Made by a program: the position numbers and the translations under genes
Notes under the pieces: generated by a model
What the model saw: the letters and a program-made list of their open reading frames with translations, nothing else
Databases searched by the model: none
Told to the model about the DNA's origin: nothing
Source: Circinella umbellata
Lineage: Eukaryota > Mucoromycota > Mucoromycetes > Mucorales > Lichtheimiaceae
DNA length: 64,000 bases
Direction: 5' to 3'
Assembly: GCA_025093555.1 (NCBI GenBank)
Contig: JAIWNF010000032.1
Span: 1-64,000 of the forward strand
Shown: positions 11,945-24,040 of the stretch, piece after piece
Layout of the letters: each line of letters begins with the position of its first letter
Position numbering within the stretch: the first letter of the stretch is position 1

Positions 11945-14900
11945 TTAGAAGTATTGACATCTAGCTTCGTATAAGTCTAACCATGATCTGGTAATATTAT
12001 AATGGGAAATGATGGATTCATATCCAGGGAAAAGCTTTGGCCATATGACCCTACCTACAGCATCATTTTTTATTACAATGAGTTGAATATGGTTGCCTCT
12101 TAAGTAAAGTACAATAGGCGTGATGTCAATAATACAGTTACTGGAGTCTTTTTCAGGTTCTCTGAATGGCAAAAATGTGGTTCCATGAAACCCATATGGA
12201 TGACATGAGTAGACAATAACCGGACGGTTATATGCCTGCGCTAAGACTTGAGGGCAGTCTAACACATCAAACCAATACTCTCTGAGAACATGACCATCCG
12301 GTTGAGAAAGTTTGGCTAACACATATTGGTAGTGTTCTTCCCTACCAAATAAAGGTGTGAAGAAGTCTTTTTCTTTTTCTAAAGTATGCTTCATAGTCGA
12401 TTTAACAATGCCGTAATGTTTCTCATCATCATTGACAACAACGGAGGCAGACCTCCAACCACAGTTACCATCACTTTCAGGGTTGTAAAAACCCAAAACG
12501 TCATCATCATTCAATCAGCATTGGCTAAGAATATCAGCAGATATGTGAGAAAGTCCCAAATACTTAAACATTCTATCATTATGCATGGACCTATTGGATA
12601 TAATTTATATTGGTTACTTACTGTGTTATCTATATTCATCTTATCGCACCTGTCAGAATTACCGTCATCAATCTTCCGTTTTTTCGAAGCTTGTTCTGAG
12701 GCATTCTGCTTGCTCCTCTTCTTGTTCTCTTTGATATGCTCAGCGTGTTTCGCAGCGCGTTCACGTCGTTCTTCAGCTGCACTCTTCTTCCTTTCTTCTT
12801 TCTTCTCCTCTTCTTTCTTCTCCTCTTCTTTCTTCTCCTCTTCTTTCTTCTCCTCTTCTTTCTTCTTTTCTTCATCCTTCTTTTCATCCTTCTTTCTTTC
12901 TTCTTCCTTCTTTTCTTCATCTCTCTTTTTCTCAAATCCTATCATGACACAATTGTCCCGTTAATAAAAGCAATTAAATATTAACAATTTCAGTTCTCAA
13001 ACCACAACAGTAATGCATAAATATAGCGTATAAATGTTACCAAGATTAAACAGAGTCATGGTCGTGTCTGGTGCATGACCATCATTCACGAACTTCTTGG
13101 TTTCACGGGGTTTACTGAAAAAAATATAATTGTTATACATATATACACACACATAAAAGTAACATCCATACGAGACTATATAAAAGATAACATGTATATA
13201 TTTATCTTCAACTTAATAAACTCGTACCTCGTTTTCTTTCTTCTATAATCAGCTCTGCCACCGTTCTTAATATGATCAAAATCCAATTGAATGGAATTAA
13301 GATAGACAAATATCTGATACATAGTATCAATTACAGGTTTCTTCGATTCAACAATCCGATATTGATCACGATGAAATGCTTCTATACCGTTTGTTGTACG
13401 AGTAGGATGTGCCTGTAATTCATCCTTAAGCCATTGTTTAGATCTAAAAATCATTCCAGCAATTTCTTCACGAACCCACCAATTGAGCCACTTTTTAGCA
13501 TTAGGAAAATCATCCCGGATTTGCTGAACAGCCCGGTCATATGCATTTGATCCAAGAGAATTATACATGATGTCAGTGAGATCGATGAAATCGACATCAT
13601 ACCCTGGTGGCACAACTGCATGGTTGCTGACAATTCTCTGTACGGATTGTTTCCAGTGATGATAACATCCTTTTAACAGGCTTTCAGGCAAAATGTTGCT
13701 GGTAGGGAATGCTTCTTGAAAAGCCGTGAGAAAGCCTTGTCTCTAGGCTTGCGAAAAATCCATAACCTAGCATGATTTAATACATCAGCATCACGCACTC
13801 ACTTACTTATCACATATATCGACAAGCAACACACACATAATTAACAATTAACAATATTAAGTACATAGATAAAGGTACATCTATTTATTTACAATATAAT
13901 ATTCTAACTGATAAATATATACTCCTATTTATAATGTCTCCCCCATCAATGCAGTGTATGTATAAAATACATCTGTCCAACTGGTAATGACACTCGCATA
14001 TATTACAAGTCGTGCATTATAGATATACTATTTATGTTCCTCCTATTTTTCCCATCAAAAAACTCAAACACAATCCTATAACATACTAACCATAAACACA
14101 AACTTACCAATCCAGAAAAATTCATATCAATTACTTCATCTGCATGTCCAAAAACAAAATCAAAAGTCTTGAAAAAAGAGAGAAAGTAGTTTTTGAAATG
14201 CATTGTCGACAATCCATCCAACACGCCTTGAAAAATAACACCAAACTTGTCAATTTCTTCAAAATATATATTTGTCGTACAAAGGTAATATCCCTTCGTA
14301 AAACAATCATAAGTGACATCAGTAAGCATTGGATGCTTCTTGAAGTCTGCTTTCATAGCAATATCTGGCGCACAGAAAGTAATACACATTTTCCCAGGAG
14401 TAATATCAGCAGATTGCAGATAACCTGGGAATTCGTTGGTCGGATCTGCAAGTTCTATATGAGCAGATTCTAACACAGCTTTGGATGATCGTAACTTGTC
14501 ATTCTTGGCGAGGTATGTACGTTGAAATCGCTTGATCGTACCAAGGTTGCGAAGATTTGGATCGATATCACTAATAGGCCTCACTGGTTTTTGAACACGT
14601 ATTGGGCTTGTGCCAACTTTCAAACCATATGGCTTTTCAGCTGGAAACTCCAAAACGCGTTCCTCTACCTTTTCCAATGTTTCCATTGTGAAATGAAGTG
14701 GGATAAATTTACCGTGTCTGTGCGTCCCTTCATGGTTCATTACGCCTATTAAAAATCAAACAATTAGATTGTTATATACATTATTCACATACCATTACTT
14801 ATACTAATCATCCCACACAGTCTAACATAATCAACCCCAGCTAATAGTCTCTTTAATCTATAAAAAACAGAGTAAATTCCATAACCCATCTGAAAGTCTA

Positions 14901-15216
14901 TGTTACCGGTCTTGCTTTTAATGTGAAAATGTACTTTTGCATGACATTCAACAAAAATTAAAGAGGGCTTGAAGCAACCAGGGCAATTTTCCGTAACCTG
15001 CACAGCAATCCGTTCCTTGGATGACTTTGGTCTTAGCCAAACATTGCAACTCGTACACTGCACGGCGCCCAAACATTTCTTGTAGTAAGTGGTATACAGT
15101 TTTCTTTTATCACAACTTACATGTTCCAATTGCCATCCAATGAACATGTCATGACCTTTTTCGTCAAATGTAATTTCATGATTAATATGACCATCAGGAA
15201 ATTGAGGAAAAGACAT
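11945..15216 (-). pseudogene. MULE transposase with C-terminal OTU-type cysteine protease domain
   Basis: A multi-exon gene read right to left. Exon 1 (15216 to about 14907) has a zinc-binding module, CTSCNVWLRP, CPGC, then H-x-H, of the WRKY-GCM1/FLYWCH kind that precedes Mutator transposases. Exon 2 (about 14745-14090) holds HPMLTDVTYDCFTKGYYL with the first catalytic Asp. Exon 3 (about 13765-13212) has VMDFSQA with the second Asp, the GCYHHWKQS motif typical of MULEs, and TTNGIEAFHRDQYR. A long Lys/Glu-rich linker follows (12945-12640). The last exon (about 12514-11945) is an OTU-like domain with SDGNCGWRS (catalytic Asp and Cys) and RGNHIQLIV (catalytic His). One in-frame TAG at 13743-13745, just after the second Asp motif, breaks the transposase. 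The OTU exon could also start at its own Met. Terminal repeats were not found. Confidence 0.78.
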
Positions 15217-15436
15217 ACTTAATAATTGAAGAAGATATAGGTAGTAAAGTGAAGCAGAGCAACAGTGATAATATATTCTGCTAGAATACTTAATACAAAA
15301 AGACTGCCTTTCCTTAATATGTGACCTCTTTTCTTGTATTAATCAGTCGCGCTTTTAAATCATCTCTCCTGAAATTGCATCAAAAAAAAACGCACCCTAT
15401 ATTATTACTATATATAGTTATATTTTTTGTAAACTG

Positions 15437-16862
15437 CTATTCTTTGTTTCTTTTTGATGTTCGTCGTGTACTGATGGAGCTACTTGAAGGTCGTTTTTCA
15501 ACAGTAAGGCTACCGGTTGGATCATGATTTTCTTGATCGTTAATACTGTTATTATTAGTATCTGTAGTATTCCTATGTTAATATCTACGCCATGGCTTTG
15601 TGCTGCATCATAATCGATTTTGTCTGAACGTCTTGCCTTACCTTGAGTTCTTGTTGCAACTTCTGAGTTTCTTCTTGTTGTTTCTCTGTTTCTTGTATTT
15701 GGTGCAGTATCTTGCATAAAGTATTTTTAAAATTCAAAAATATATTCGTGAACGCGATATCAATGATAAAACATTGTACTTACCTTCATTCAATGTAGAG
15801 TTTGAATTAATAGAATCTTCACGAACTTCTCTTCCTTGATCTCTGCTTTTTCCCCGTCCCTGTCCACGAGCTCGACTTACTGTACCTCTTCCTATACCTC
15901 TTCCACGAACACGATTTCCTCTTTCTCTTTGTGTACCTCTTCTACGACCTCTTCCATTTGATACTGTTGGTTCCTGATTTTCCATAAGGGAGATGCTACT
16001 TGCGCTTTCTCTATGAAAAACATCCTGACTATTATAAATAGCAATAAAATCAGCAAAATCATCTATAATTTATCATCGATACCTAATACTAAGAACACTT
16101 ACCTTGTGATTGATAAGAACATGATGGCGTTTCTTGCATTACTAAATGGGGTGGTGTGCTTGGTTGTCTTGTTTGAGGAAGTGGAGATGGGGATGGAGAA
16201 AGTGCAAATCGTGTACTTCCGTTTTCAGTTTGTGATTCACGTTCGCTTCTTTGTTCAGGCCTAACAAAGTTGTTCCAACCAGAATGTAAACAATGTTGTG
16301 CGATCCACGACCCTTCACACGATGATAATTGAAGATGTAAAACTTCATGCGCCTTACTTTCATATATTTCTATAGCTCGTGATTTGATAGATTTTGGGAT
16401 GTTAATCCACTTTGTTGTCGTGGAAGATAAATTGTGTTGTCAAAGATGACCTTCAATGAATCCTCGCACAACACGCATCAAGTGTGTTGTTAAGTAATTT
16501 CGAACACTTTCGATATCCTCTTCAGGTACATGAAAAAACGTAAGTAGGGCATTATCAATGTGGTCATTGTTGACATTTGAAATCACGTATTCTGTTCCGT
16601 CAATCATAATTCGTGATTTATGACAACGTCGAACACATGTATTTCTTGCATTTTGATTGCTGATTGTTGTGCCACTGCTTACCTCTGGTTCTTGATGAAG
16701 CTGTGCATTAGATAAAATATTAGCCATTTCACGAATAGCTTGTAGAATTTGGCGGCCTGTTGCTTCCATTAATGGATATTGTTGCTCATCGTCAACTGAT
16801 TCGTTTGAATCATGTGTAAATACAGGATTGTCCGTTAGCTCTTGGGTTCTGTCATTCGACAT
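15437..16862 (-). pseudogene. Transposon partner gene B: SWxA domain, RG-rich tail; one in-frame stop
   Basis: This is the counterpart of the plus-strand gene at 3385. Exon 1 starts at 16862 with a helical segment (GRQILQAIREMANILSNA), a CVRRCHKSRIMIDG stretch, then YLTTHLMRVVRGF. An in-frame TGA at 16440-16442 follows; the same frame continues with IEIYESKAHEV, SSCEGSWIAQHCL and a Ser/Pro-rich part up to a donor near 16090. Exon 2 (about 16000-15785) is Arg/Gly-rich (GRGRRRGTQRERG, RGRGIGRG). A final basic exon ends at 15437. YLTT...VRGF...SW-x-A lines up with YFTT...VKRF...SW-x-A of partner A, so the two are homologous. It is transcribed away from the Tnp2-like gene B, exactly as in copy A. 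Function unknown; a DNA-binding accessory role is inferred. Confidence 0.6.
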
Positions 16863-16925
16863 GATTTTAGTTTAAAAATAACAGAAAGAAATAAAAGGCA
16901 CCAGTTCTTTTTTCTGTATTAGATA

Positions 16926-18451
16926 GATAGCAACCAAAGTCGTGCCATCCCCCCATGACTGCTTTTAATTTGACTCCGCAGTCTTTGGTCGTGCCTTACT
17001 ATCCTACCATCCTCTATGTGTTAGATCTACCATATTATGGATCATAAAAAAAAATATACTGGTGCTTTTTTTTAATAATTTTGACATATAAGAATTTAAT
17101 AATAATAGATTATATATGCATATACCTGTTGTTAATCTTATGTACCAGAGAGTGAACAATGACTATCTTTACTCAAAATCTATTTATCTAAATATGCAAT
17201 ACTTTTAATTAATGGAGGTACCATGAAGAGAAGACACACAATATATGTTATGTTGACTTATACTTTGTTGCAGTTCTAAATATAATTTGAAAATAGCTTA
17301 TCTTAAAGTATATACATTGTATTCATCTTTTTTCGTTTCTAATAGTCAGCCTACATATCATCTTATGGCTTTCTTTTACTACTGAAAAGAGTGTTGTAAA
17401 ATAAAGCTGATATGATGCTTCTGTTAAGCGCCTGAAATATCACAACATGTCTTCGAGATTCAACAGAGTAAATAAGAGAAGAGCAAAGATAATAACTACC
17501 GACTGCTTTATATGTGACATCTGTAGCAATTGAAAACATACTAATTCTAGCACAGCTAGGCATTGATGGTCCCCAGAAAGAAATCAAGACCAAATCTGGT
17601 AATACACTAGCAGCAGTTAGATATCCAGGGTATGCGTTGTTAATTTTCAGGAATGGCTTGACTGGATCATCACCTAAAGAGGTTATATTCATGCGTTCCT
17701 TGGCTTTTCTTGTCTCATATCTAGTTCTCTGACGATTACTGAGAATTGGATCGATTTCTTGAGTGGATGAAATGATGGTTCCTGTTCTTGAATCAATACT
17801 AACAGTAGCTCCTTTTGGTCGCAAAGTCGGATTCTTTTCCACATAATTATCCATTGCATTATTCTGTTCCATAGATAAATGTTTTCGACTATATTGGCCA
17901 TGCGAATGCATATTAATATGACTCATTGTACACCCTTTCTTAGAAAAGATATATACAACTCTTGCTGGACATGGTTTATGAGCGAGTGTTCCACTACAAG
18001 ATTTACAGCCTTCATTAAGTTCTTTACAGACCGCATTCTTTCTAGCTGGGGGGCGTCTTGGCAGATTGTATACTTTACAATTTTCATTTTCACAAGTAGA
18101 GTAGCCACAGCAAACACAGTCATACTTGCGGATGCGATCACTATTCTTGTCCGCTCTACAATTGCTATGATCACCTTTCATAGCCCATCTAATATCAAGA
18201 TTAAATTTACAATAACGATCATGTTCTTCATCAAATATAACATCATGTTTCAGTAACATCGCCATTAGGGAATTGTGTTTTGAAATAAGTTACAATTTTT
18301 GTTGTCATTTTTTAGAAATTAATAGAAACGTGTAGTTGGGAGACAGGATAGTAAGGCACGCTCAATGGCACGACGAAGACAGCGGAATAAAAAAAACACA
18401 GTCATGGGGGGATGGCACGACGGCAGGATGGTACGACTTTTAGTACCTGCC
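16926..18451. mobile_element. 1.5-kb MULE with 9-bp target duplication, internally deleted
   Basis: Imperfect ~100-bp inverted ends (about 16926-17030 and 18345-18451) share AAAGTCGTGCCATCC, CCCCCATGACTG and GTGCCTTACTATCCT. The element is flanked on both sides by TATTAGATA (16917-16925 and 18452-18460), the 9-bp duplication typical of Mutator elements. It carries the transposase fragment at 17363-18265 and lies between the two divergent genes of Tnp2 element B, so it inserted into their common promoter. Confidence 0.8.
17363..18265 (-). pseudogene. MULE transposase N-terminal fragment
   Basis: About 300 residues are open. A Cys/His-rich N-terminal module comes first (CVCCGYSTCENENC, CKSCSGTLAHKPC, TMSHINMHSHGQYSRKH), then a linker, then the start of the DDE domain with SIATDVTYKAVGSYYLC. 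This parallels TDVTYDCFTKGYYL in the MULE at 11945-15216. The frame stops 30-40 residues later and no second Asp block, C-x2-H motif or C-terminal region follows before the right end, so most of the catalytic domain is deleted. The protein differs clearly from the OTU-bearing MULE, so it is a different family member. Confidence 0.75.
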
Positions 18452-18532
18452 TATTAGATATTATATAGCTCCGCAGATGGTTTTTTTTTTTTTTTTTTTT
18501 TTGCTTACCCAAAGTACAACTCTCAAAACAAG

Positions 18533-20693
18533 ATGTCATATTGTAATCAATGCGATAAAAGTGTCTCTACCAATCTTGAAAGGCACAAAATATTTTGCAA
18601 CAGATTCGTTGGTTTAGAACATAATTATTGAAATAATAATAATGATAACGAACTTCAAAGTAGCCTACCGAATACTCCAACGAATACCTCCAGCTTTTCA
18701 TTATATGAATCTGAAAACTGTATAATGACTCCCACGTTTATTCGAAACAACAATGACGATTACGATAACAACGATTATGATTTTGGAGATGGCGAGAATC
18801 AAGACCAAGTACAGCAACAACGGGATCAATTCGAGGAGGTATATTCTAGTGATAGTGATGATGATGACGGATTATTACGCCAACTATACTACTTTGAAGA
18901 AAGTGACAACAAGTCTATTGAACATAGATCAAATTATCAAAATTATACTGACAATGGTGTTCCGGTTATGGATTTCAGAGACATGATTGAGCCAAACTCA
19001 TAAGATTATTGGAATATACGACTTTCTAACATCATACATGATGCAAATATATCAAGAGCTGCACATGAATCACTAATCCAGTTTTGCAATGATTAGAGAA
19101 AAAGTAATAATTTTTGTATGTATATGTATAATAAATATGATTGAGTAATAAATCTTTATTTGAATGTACTAACTGTTTGTATTAAAGGTCCTTCTCCCCT
19201 TGACTCTGTATATGTCGCAAATCGACGGATGACTGAGATGCTACCAGTTGAAAGCCAAATCTATCACGTTTGTCAAAATGGTTGTAAGCTTTACGAACTA
19301 GAAAATGACATAGTTTGTGAGTAGTGTAATGCTTCACGATACCAAATTTGTAACCCATTACGACCAGCGGCAACAATGAGATATTTGCCATTATCTCAAT
19401 TACTTGGTTCAATGCTTGCGTTTCCTTCATATCGACCTATGTTTCGTGAGACATTTAATAATAGGCGCACAACGGAAAGCTTAACTAATATATTTGATGG
19501 GTTTGCTTTTGAAGATCAAGAGCGTTATTTTAACGATGAGTTTTCCATTGGACTCGCTTTATTCTGTGACGGTTTCGTGCCCTTTAATGCAGGACGTAAT
19601 TCTGTCTCTATACAGCTAATCCATCTGGTGGTGATGAATCTTCCAAAAGACAAAAGGTATAAATTGGACAGTCATCGAATTATATATATATATAATACTG
19701 ATGGATAACCATTATTTACTTAGATATAAAAATAAAAAGATGCTTCAAGTTGCAATCGCCCCAGGACCGTTGAAACTAAAAAACACTCATTCTTTTTTAT
19801 CCCCTTTGATGGAAGAACTAGACCAATTATCAAAAGATGAAATGATATTAAGGGTGGATGATGAACCAGATGACATAATCATACATGCCCATTTACTTTT
19901 GGCATCTGGAGACTTACCTGGAGTCAGTGATTTGGTACATCATACTGGTCATACGTCTCATTATGGATGTCGCACATGTAGAATTGAATCTATTCCATTG
20001 ATTAGTCCTAAAGGAGGTGGTCATGAACAGTATTTCCCAGGTACCGAAGAAGTGATTACTGAACGAAATGATGATGACTTTTTTGGTCGATTACCGGTAA
20101 ACGAATTATATTTATTATGATGATGGATTTTATCAAATGCACCTGCATTCATATTAATAAATTAATAACTATTATAGAATTATGGGTTTTTAGCCTCCAA
20201 TCCGTTTGTACACCTTGTCACATATCACCCACCATTCTTTTATAGTACAGACGAATTCCATTTGATTGGGCAAAACGTTGCATGACCAATTCGTCCGATG
20301 CTAAAAGGTCAACATGCTAATGCAAATACACCATTTACTTTGGAGCGACACTAGCAAATATGAATTGGAAAGGTGTTAAACGAGTCCCATTTATTGATGC
20401 CTATAGGACTTGACAGTGATATAGGAGGTAATATATTATTTACAAAAAGGTGTATATGACAAATTAATGAATTAGCTAACTAACAATACTATTAATAAAG
20501 ATATATTTGCTAGATCCAAAAGCTCCTGTGCTGTGGATTTTATAGATTTTCTTGTATTTGTATTACCAACAGTTGTATATGAACAATTAGAACAAAACAG
20601 TTGTCCAGCCTTGGAACCCTTAATGAGTTTGGTTAATGGGTGTAGCTTAGCTTTACAATGGGAAATTACGTACAATCCTGAACCTCCTGAGAG
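18533..20693 (+). pseudogene. Tnp2-like transposase, copy B, decayed and truncated
   Basis: Head-to-head with partner B. It starts with the same kind of C2HC finger as copy A (YCNQCDKSVSTNLERHKIFC), then an acidic linker. Exons further on carry IYHVCQNGCKLYE, CNASRYQ, VAIAPGPLKLK, HTGHTSHYGCRTC, STDEFHLIGQNVA and VDFIDFLVFVLPTVVYEQL, matching copy A block by block. In-frame stops occur at 18629 (TGA), 19001 (TAA), 19094 (TAG) and 19322 (TAG, inside the CxxC pair), with more after 20250. The homology is cut at 20693 by an inserted TA-flanked element, and the C-terminal half is not found beyond it. This is an old dead copy. Confidence 0.8.
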
Positions 20694-20695
20694 TA

Positions 20696-21605
20696 GGGTT
20701 CTTAGTAGACCGATCCAGATCGGATTGGCACCATTTCGAATCCGATCCGTTTTGAAACGGATCGGATTTTTGGAAATCCGGATTGTCCACAGATTAGAAA
20801 ATTGCAATCCGAATCCATTTCGTAAAAATCCAGATTGAATCCATAATCCGTAATGCAAAAGAATCAATTAGATGGAAATTTAGGCTATATAGTAGATGTC
20901 ACAGTATTTTTTCATGAGAAAAGGTATTTCACAAGATGGTGTATGGTAGTCGTTTGAGATCGTTTAAGAACAGTAAAACATTATAGTTGAAAAAAAATTA
21001 TAGTGGGAAAGTTATTGTAGGAAAAAAAAAGTTATGGTGGTGCAGTACAAATAAGTTTTTGTGGTAGAAATATAACATGACGTGGACTTTTTTTTTTTTG
21101 TGGGGGCAAGTAGTAAATTTCCGGTGTGCTGAAAAAAAAATAGGTATAAGTTTACCTTTTCTGTTTACAACCAAATAAAAGTTCATAATTCTCTTTATCA
21201 TTACTAGATTAATAAAAATAGTAATTAAGTTCATTAATCTCTCTTTTTAATCTTCAATTTTTGTTTCTTTCTTTTCAGATATTTTTTTTCTATATTAAAG
21301 CCATTACTACTTTTCTGTTCAACTGCTCTATTTAAGTATATAATAATATACAAAAACTTACTCTCTTCTTTATTTGAATATATATATACCTTACTACAGC
21401 ATTGTTAAAACTTTGATCCATTACTCTATAATTATAATGACGGATCAGAAAAATCCGACGGATCCATAGATCTCAATCCGTTTACAATCCGGATTGTAGA
21501 ATTACGATCCGAATCCGATCCGAATCCGTTGAGACACAATCCAAATCCGATCCAGTCCATATGAAAAACGGATCGGTTTATAAATCCGGATTGTACTAAG
21601 ATCCC
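20696..21605. mobile_element. 910-bp TA-flanked inverted-repeat element
   Basis: The ends are GGGTTCTTAGTA on the left and TACTAAGATCCC on the right, inverted with one mismatch, and flanked by TA (20694-20695 and 21606-21607). Inside both ends are clustered CGGATCGGATT and AATCCGGATT-like palindromic repeats. There is no transposase. TA duplication fits a non-autonomous Tc1/mariner-type element. It interrupts the Tnp2-like gene B. Confidence 0.75.
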
Positions 21606-22241
21606 TAATCAAAACAATAAACACTATCTTTTCAACTTATATTTTAATCCTTAATTATCTTCTGTTCTATTCTATTTCTATTGGCTATGGTATTGATCCG
21701 CCAAAAATATTATGACAGTAGTCACTGGACCTAAAAGGTGGTTTGAGAAAATGGGTCTTGCTAAAACGTTTGAGTTTGAGCTGGTTTGAGTGGCTCAAAC
21801 ACCCCAGAATAATTTCAGCTGGCTCAAACCGCTCAAATCAGTAGTTTGAGTAACTAGGTCGCTCAAATTCGTAGTTTGAGTATTCTCAAACATGTTCAAA
21901 AAAAAGTTACCTTACACAAAATAAATATTAAGTTATGCGATATTCATTAAGCATTGTAATACTTCATTACTCTTTTTTACTATTTAGTTTTTTTTTCTTT
22001 TTTTCGCAAAATGCAGACAGCTTCTAAATTTATTATGAGATCGAAAAATGTTTTTGTAACCAGTGTTTTCAAATAAGTATGCTACCAGAAAAATATATTC
22101 ACCAAAAGAAAGTACTGAAGATCGTCATAAGCATGATTATAGCACAGAACTTTATGAAGAATGGATTACGAGTCAAGGCAATGAGGATATGATAGATCTT
22201 GATGACAATGGTAGAGATTTATTTTTTATTATAATATTAAG

Positions 22242-24031
22242 GCATCCACTTATTTCACCCCGGTTGAGTTTGAAATAATTTCAGAGTAGGTGGCTTTTTG
22301 AAAAAAATGGGGAGTAAAATTTTATATGAATGGAGTTCTTATATAAAAAAAAGAAAAATACCCCTTTTTTCATTTTTTTTTATAATCACCAGACATGAAT
22401 CTAATGAATCAACAGACGACATCAACAAAGCCATTAATAATATTACCGAAAAATAAAAAGAGAACTTAGTTCTATACAGCAGATGCTAATGAAAAAAGAA
22501 AAAGGCATGGTTAATTAGTAGATTGGCAAAAATAATAAAAAAAAGTATTTTTTTTATTATAAAAGCAATAATATATAACAAAGACGAACTCATCTCAAGA
22601 CATCTGTTCAACCATCTTGTTCATTTACTATTCTAAACACGTATAAAAAAGGATAGAAAGGTTGGTATAAAAGTTTCGGTGGACTTTAGAAGAAGATGGG
22701 GCCTTTTATATAGTTTTTTTTTATTATTATAGTTTTCAACTTATAAAAAATAAACACGCATTTTTTACTATTACTTTTTTGCTTTGTTATATACTAGTTG
22801 GTAGGAGACATGGGTAGTTTCATGATACACATACTTTATTAATTTGATAAATGGATCTTCAGTATATATAAAATATAACGGGTGATAAATAATAAAAAAG
22901 AAATCTAGTGTATGTGTGATATTTATTATGGGCAATTATTATTAATATAATAACTGGTGTTATTTTTTTTATTCTTATGTATATGCATTATTACCCTGTA
23001 TATCATTATCACGAACATGGATACTATTTCATTATATTGACCATCAACACTATCAATTATATTTTACTATTATGATTCAACAAAACGAATAATACAACCA
23101 GTTGTTTTTTTTATTATCATCCAATGTAATAATGAACACAAGCACTTATTTTTTTTATTATCATCCAACATAATGATCAGCACCGTTAATTGTTTTTTAT
23201 TATCATCCAACATAATGATCAGCACCGTTAATTGTTTTTTATTATCATCCAACATAACAATTAACACGATCATATTTTTTTTATTATCATCCAACATAAC
23301 GATTAACACGATCAATTTTTTTTTATTATTCAACATAATGATCAGCACGATCAGTTCTTTTTATTATCATTCAACATAACGATTAATATATACCATCAGT
23401 TATTTTTTATTATTATTGTAGTATTCAATAGACGATTGAAGTGATGTAGTAGTGGATCAAATATTTTGTTAAGAGTACTTATATAGAAAAGTAAAAAAGT
23501 AATAGTAAAAAATGCGTGTTTATTTTTTATAAGTTGAAAACTATAATAATAAAAAAAAACTATATAAAAGGCCCCATCTTCTTCTAAAGTCCACCGAAAC
23601 TTTTATACCAACCTTTCTATCCTTTTTTATACGTGTTTAGAATAGTAAATGAACAAGATGGTTGAACAGATGTCTTGAGATGAGTTCGTCTTTGTTATAT
23701 ATTATTGCTTTTATAATAAAAAAAATACTTTTTTTTATTATTTTTGCCAATCTACTAATTAACCATGCCTTTTTCTTTTTTCATTAGCATCTGCTGTATA
23801 GAACTAAGTTCTCTTTTTATTTTTCGGTAATATTATTAATGGCTTTGTTGATGTCGTCTGTTGATTCATTAGATTCGTGTCTGATGATTATAAAAAAAAA
23901 TGAAAAAAGGGGTATTTTTCTTTTTTTTATATAAGAACTCCATTCATATAAAATTTTACTCCCCATTTTTTTCAAAAAGCCACCTACTCTGAAATTATTT
24001 CAAACTCAACCGGGGTGAAATAAGTGGATGC
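22242..24031. mobile_element. 1.79-kb non-autonomous MULE with ~540-bp terminal inverted repeats
   Basis: Both ends begin GCATCCACTTATTTCACCCC, and the arms (22242 to about 22783; about 23489-24031) match with only a few differences. The 9-bp direct repeat AATATTAAG flanks it on each side (22233-22241 and 24032-24040), as expected for Mutator-type insertion. The middle is non-coding and contains a tandem repeat. The near-identity of the arms indicates a recent origin. Such arms would form a long hairpin if transcribed. Confidence 0.85.
23095..23400. repeat. Tandem repeat of ~40-bp units inside the MULE
   Basis: Seven to eight imperfect copies of a ~38-45-bp unit with the core TTATTATCATCCAACATAA. 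The two central copies are identical; the outer ones vary in poly-T length. A minus-strand open frame across it is a by-product of the repeat. Confidence 0.8.
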
Positions 24032-24040
24032 AATATTAAG

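Noticed and set aside
12640..12984. Plus-strand Ser/Phe/Leu-rich open frames opposite the MULE linker
   Set aside because: They are the complement of the Lys/Glu-coding repeat of the MULE-OTU gene and vanish as genes once that is recognised.
18480..18503. The 22-T run before the Tnp2-like gene B as an A tail of a retroelement
   Set aside because: No reverse-transcriptase or SINE-like sequence adjoins it, and it falls just before the start codon, as the T-rich promoter does in copy A.
3790..19324. A variant genetic code with reassigned stop codons
   Set aside because: All three stops occur inside decayed elements, while KMO, ARPC1, PLD1 and the carrier use normal stops at their ends and none inside.
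23070..23379. Repetitive proteins on both strands of the MULE core
   Set aside because: The frames come from a tandem DNA repeat and have no start context or splice structure.
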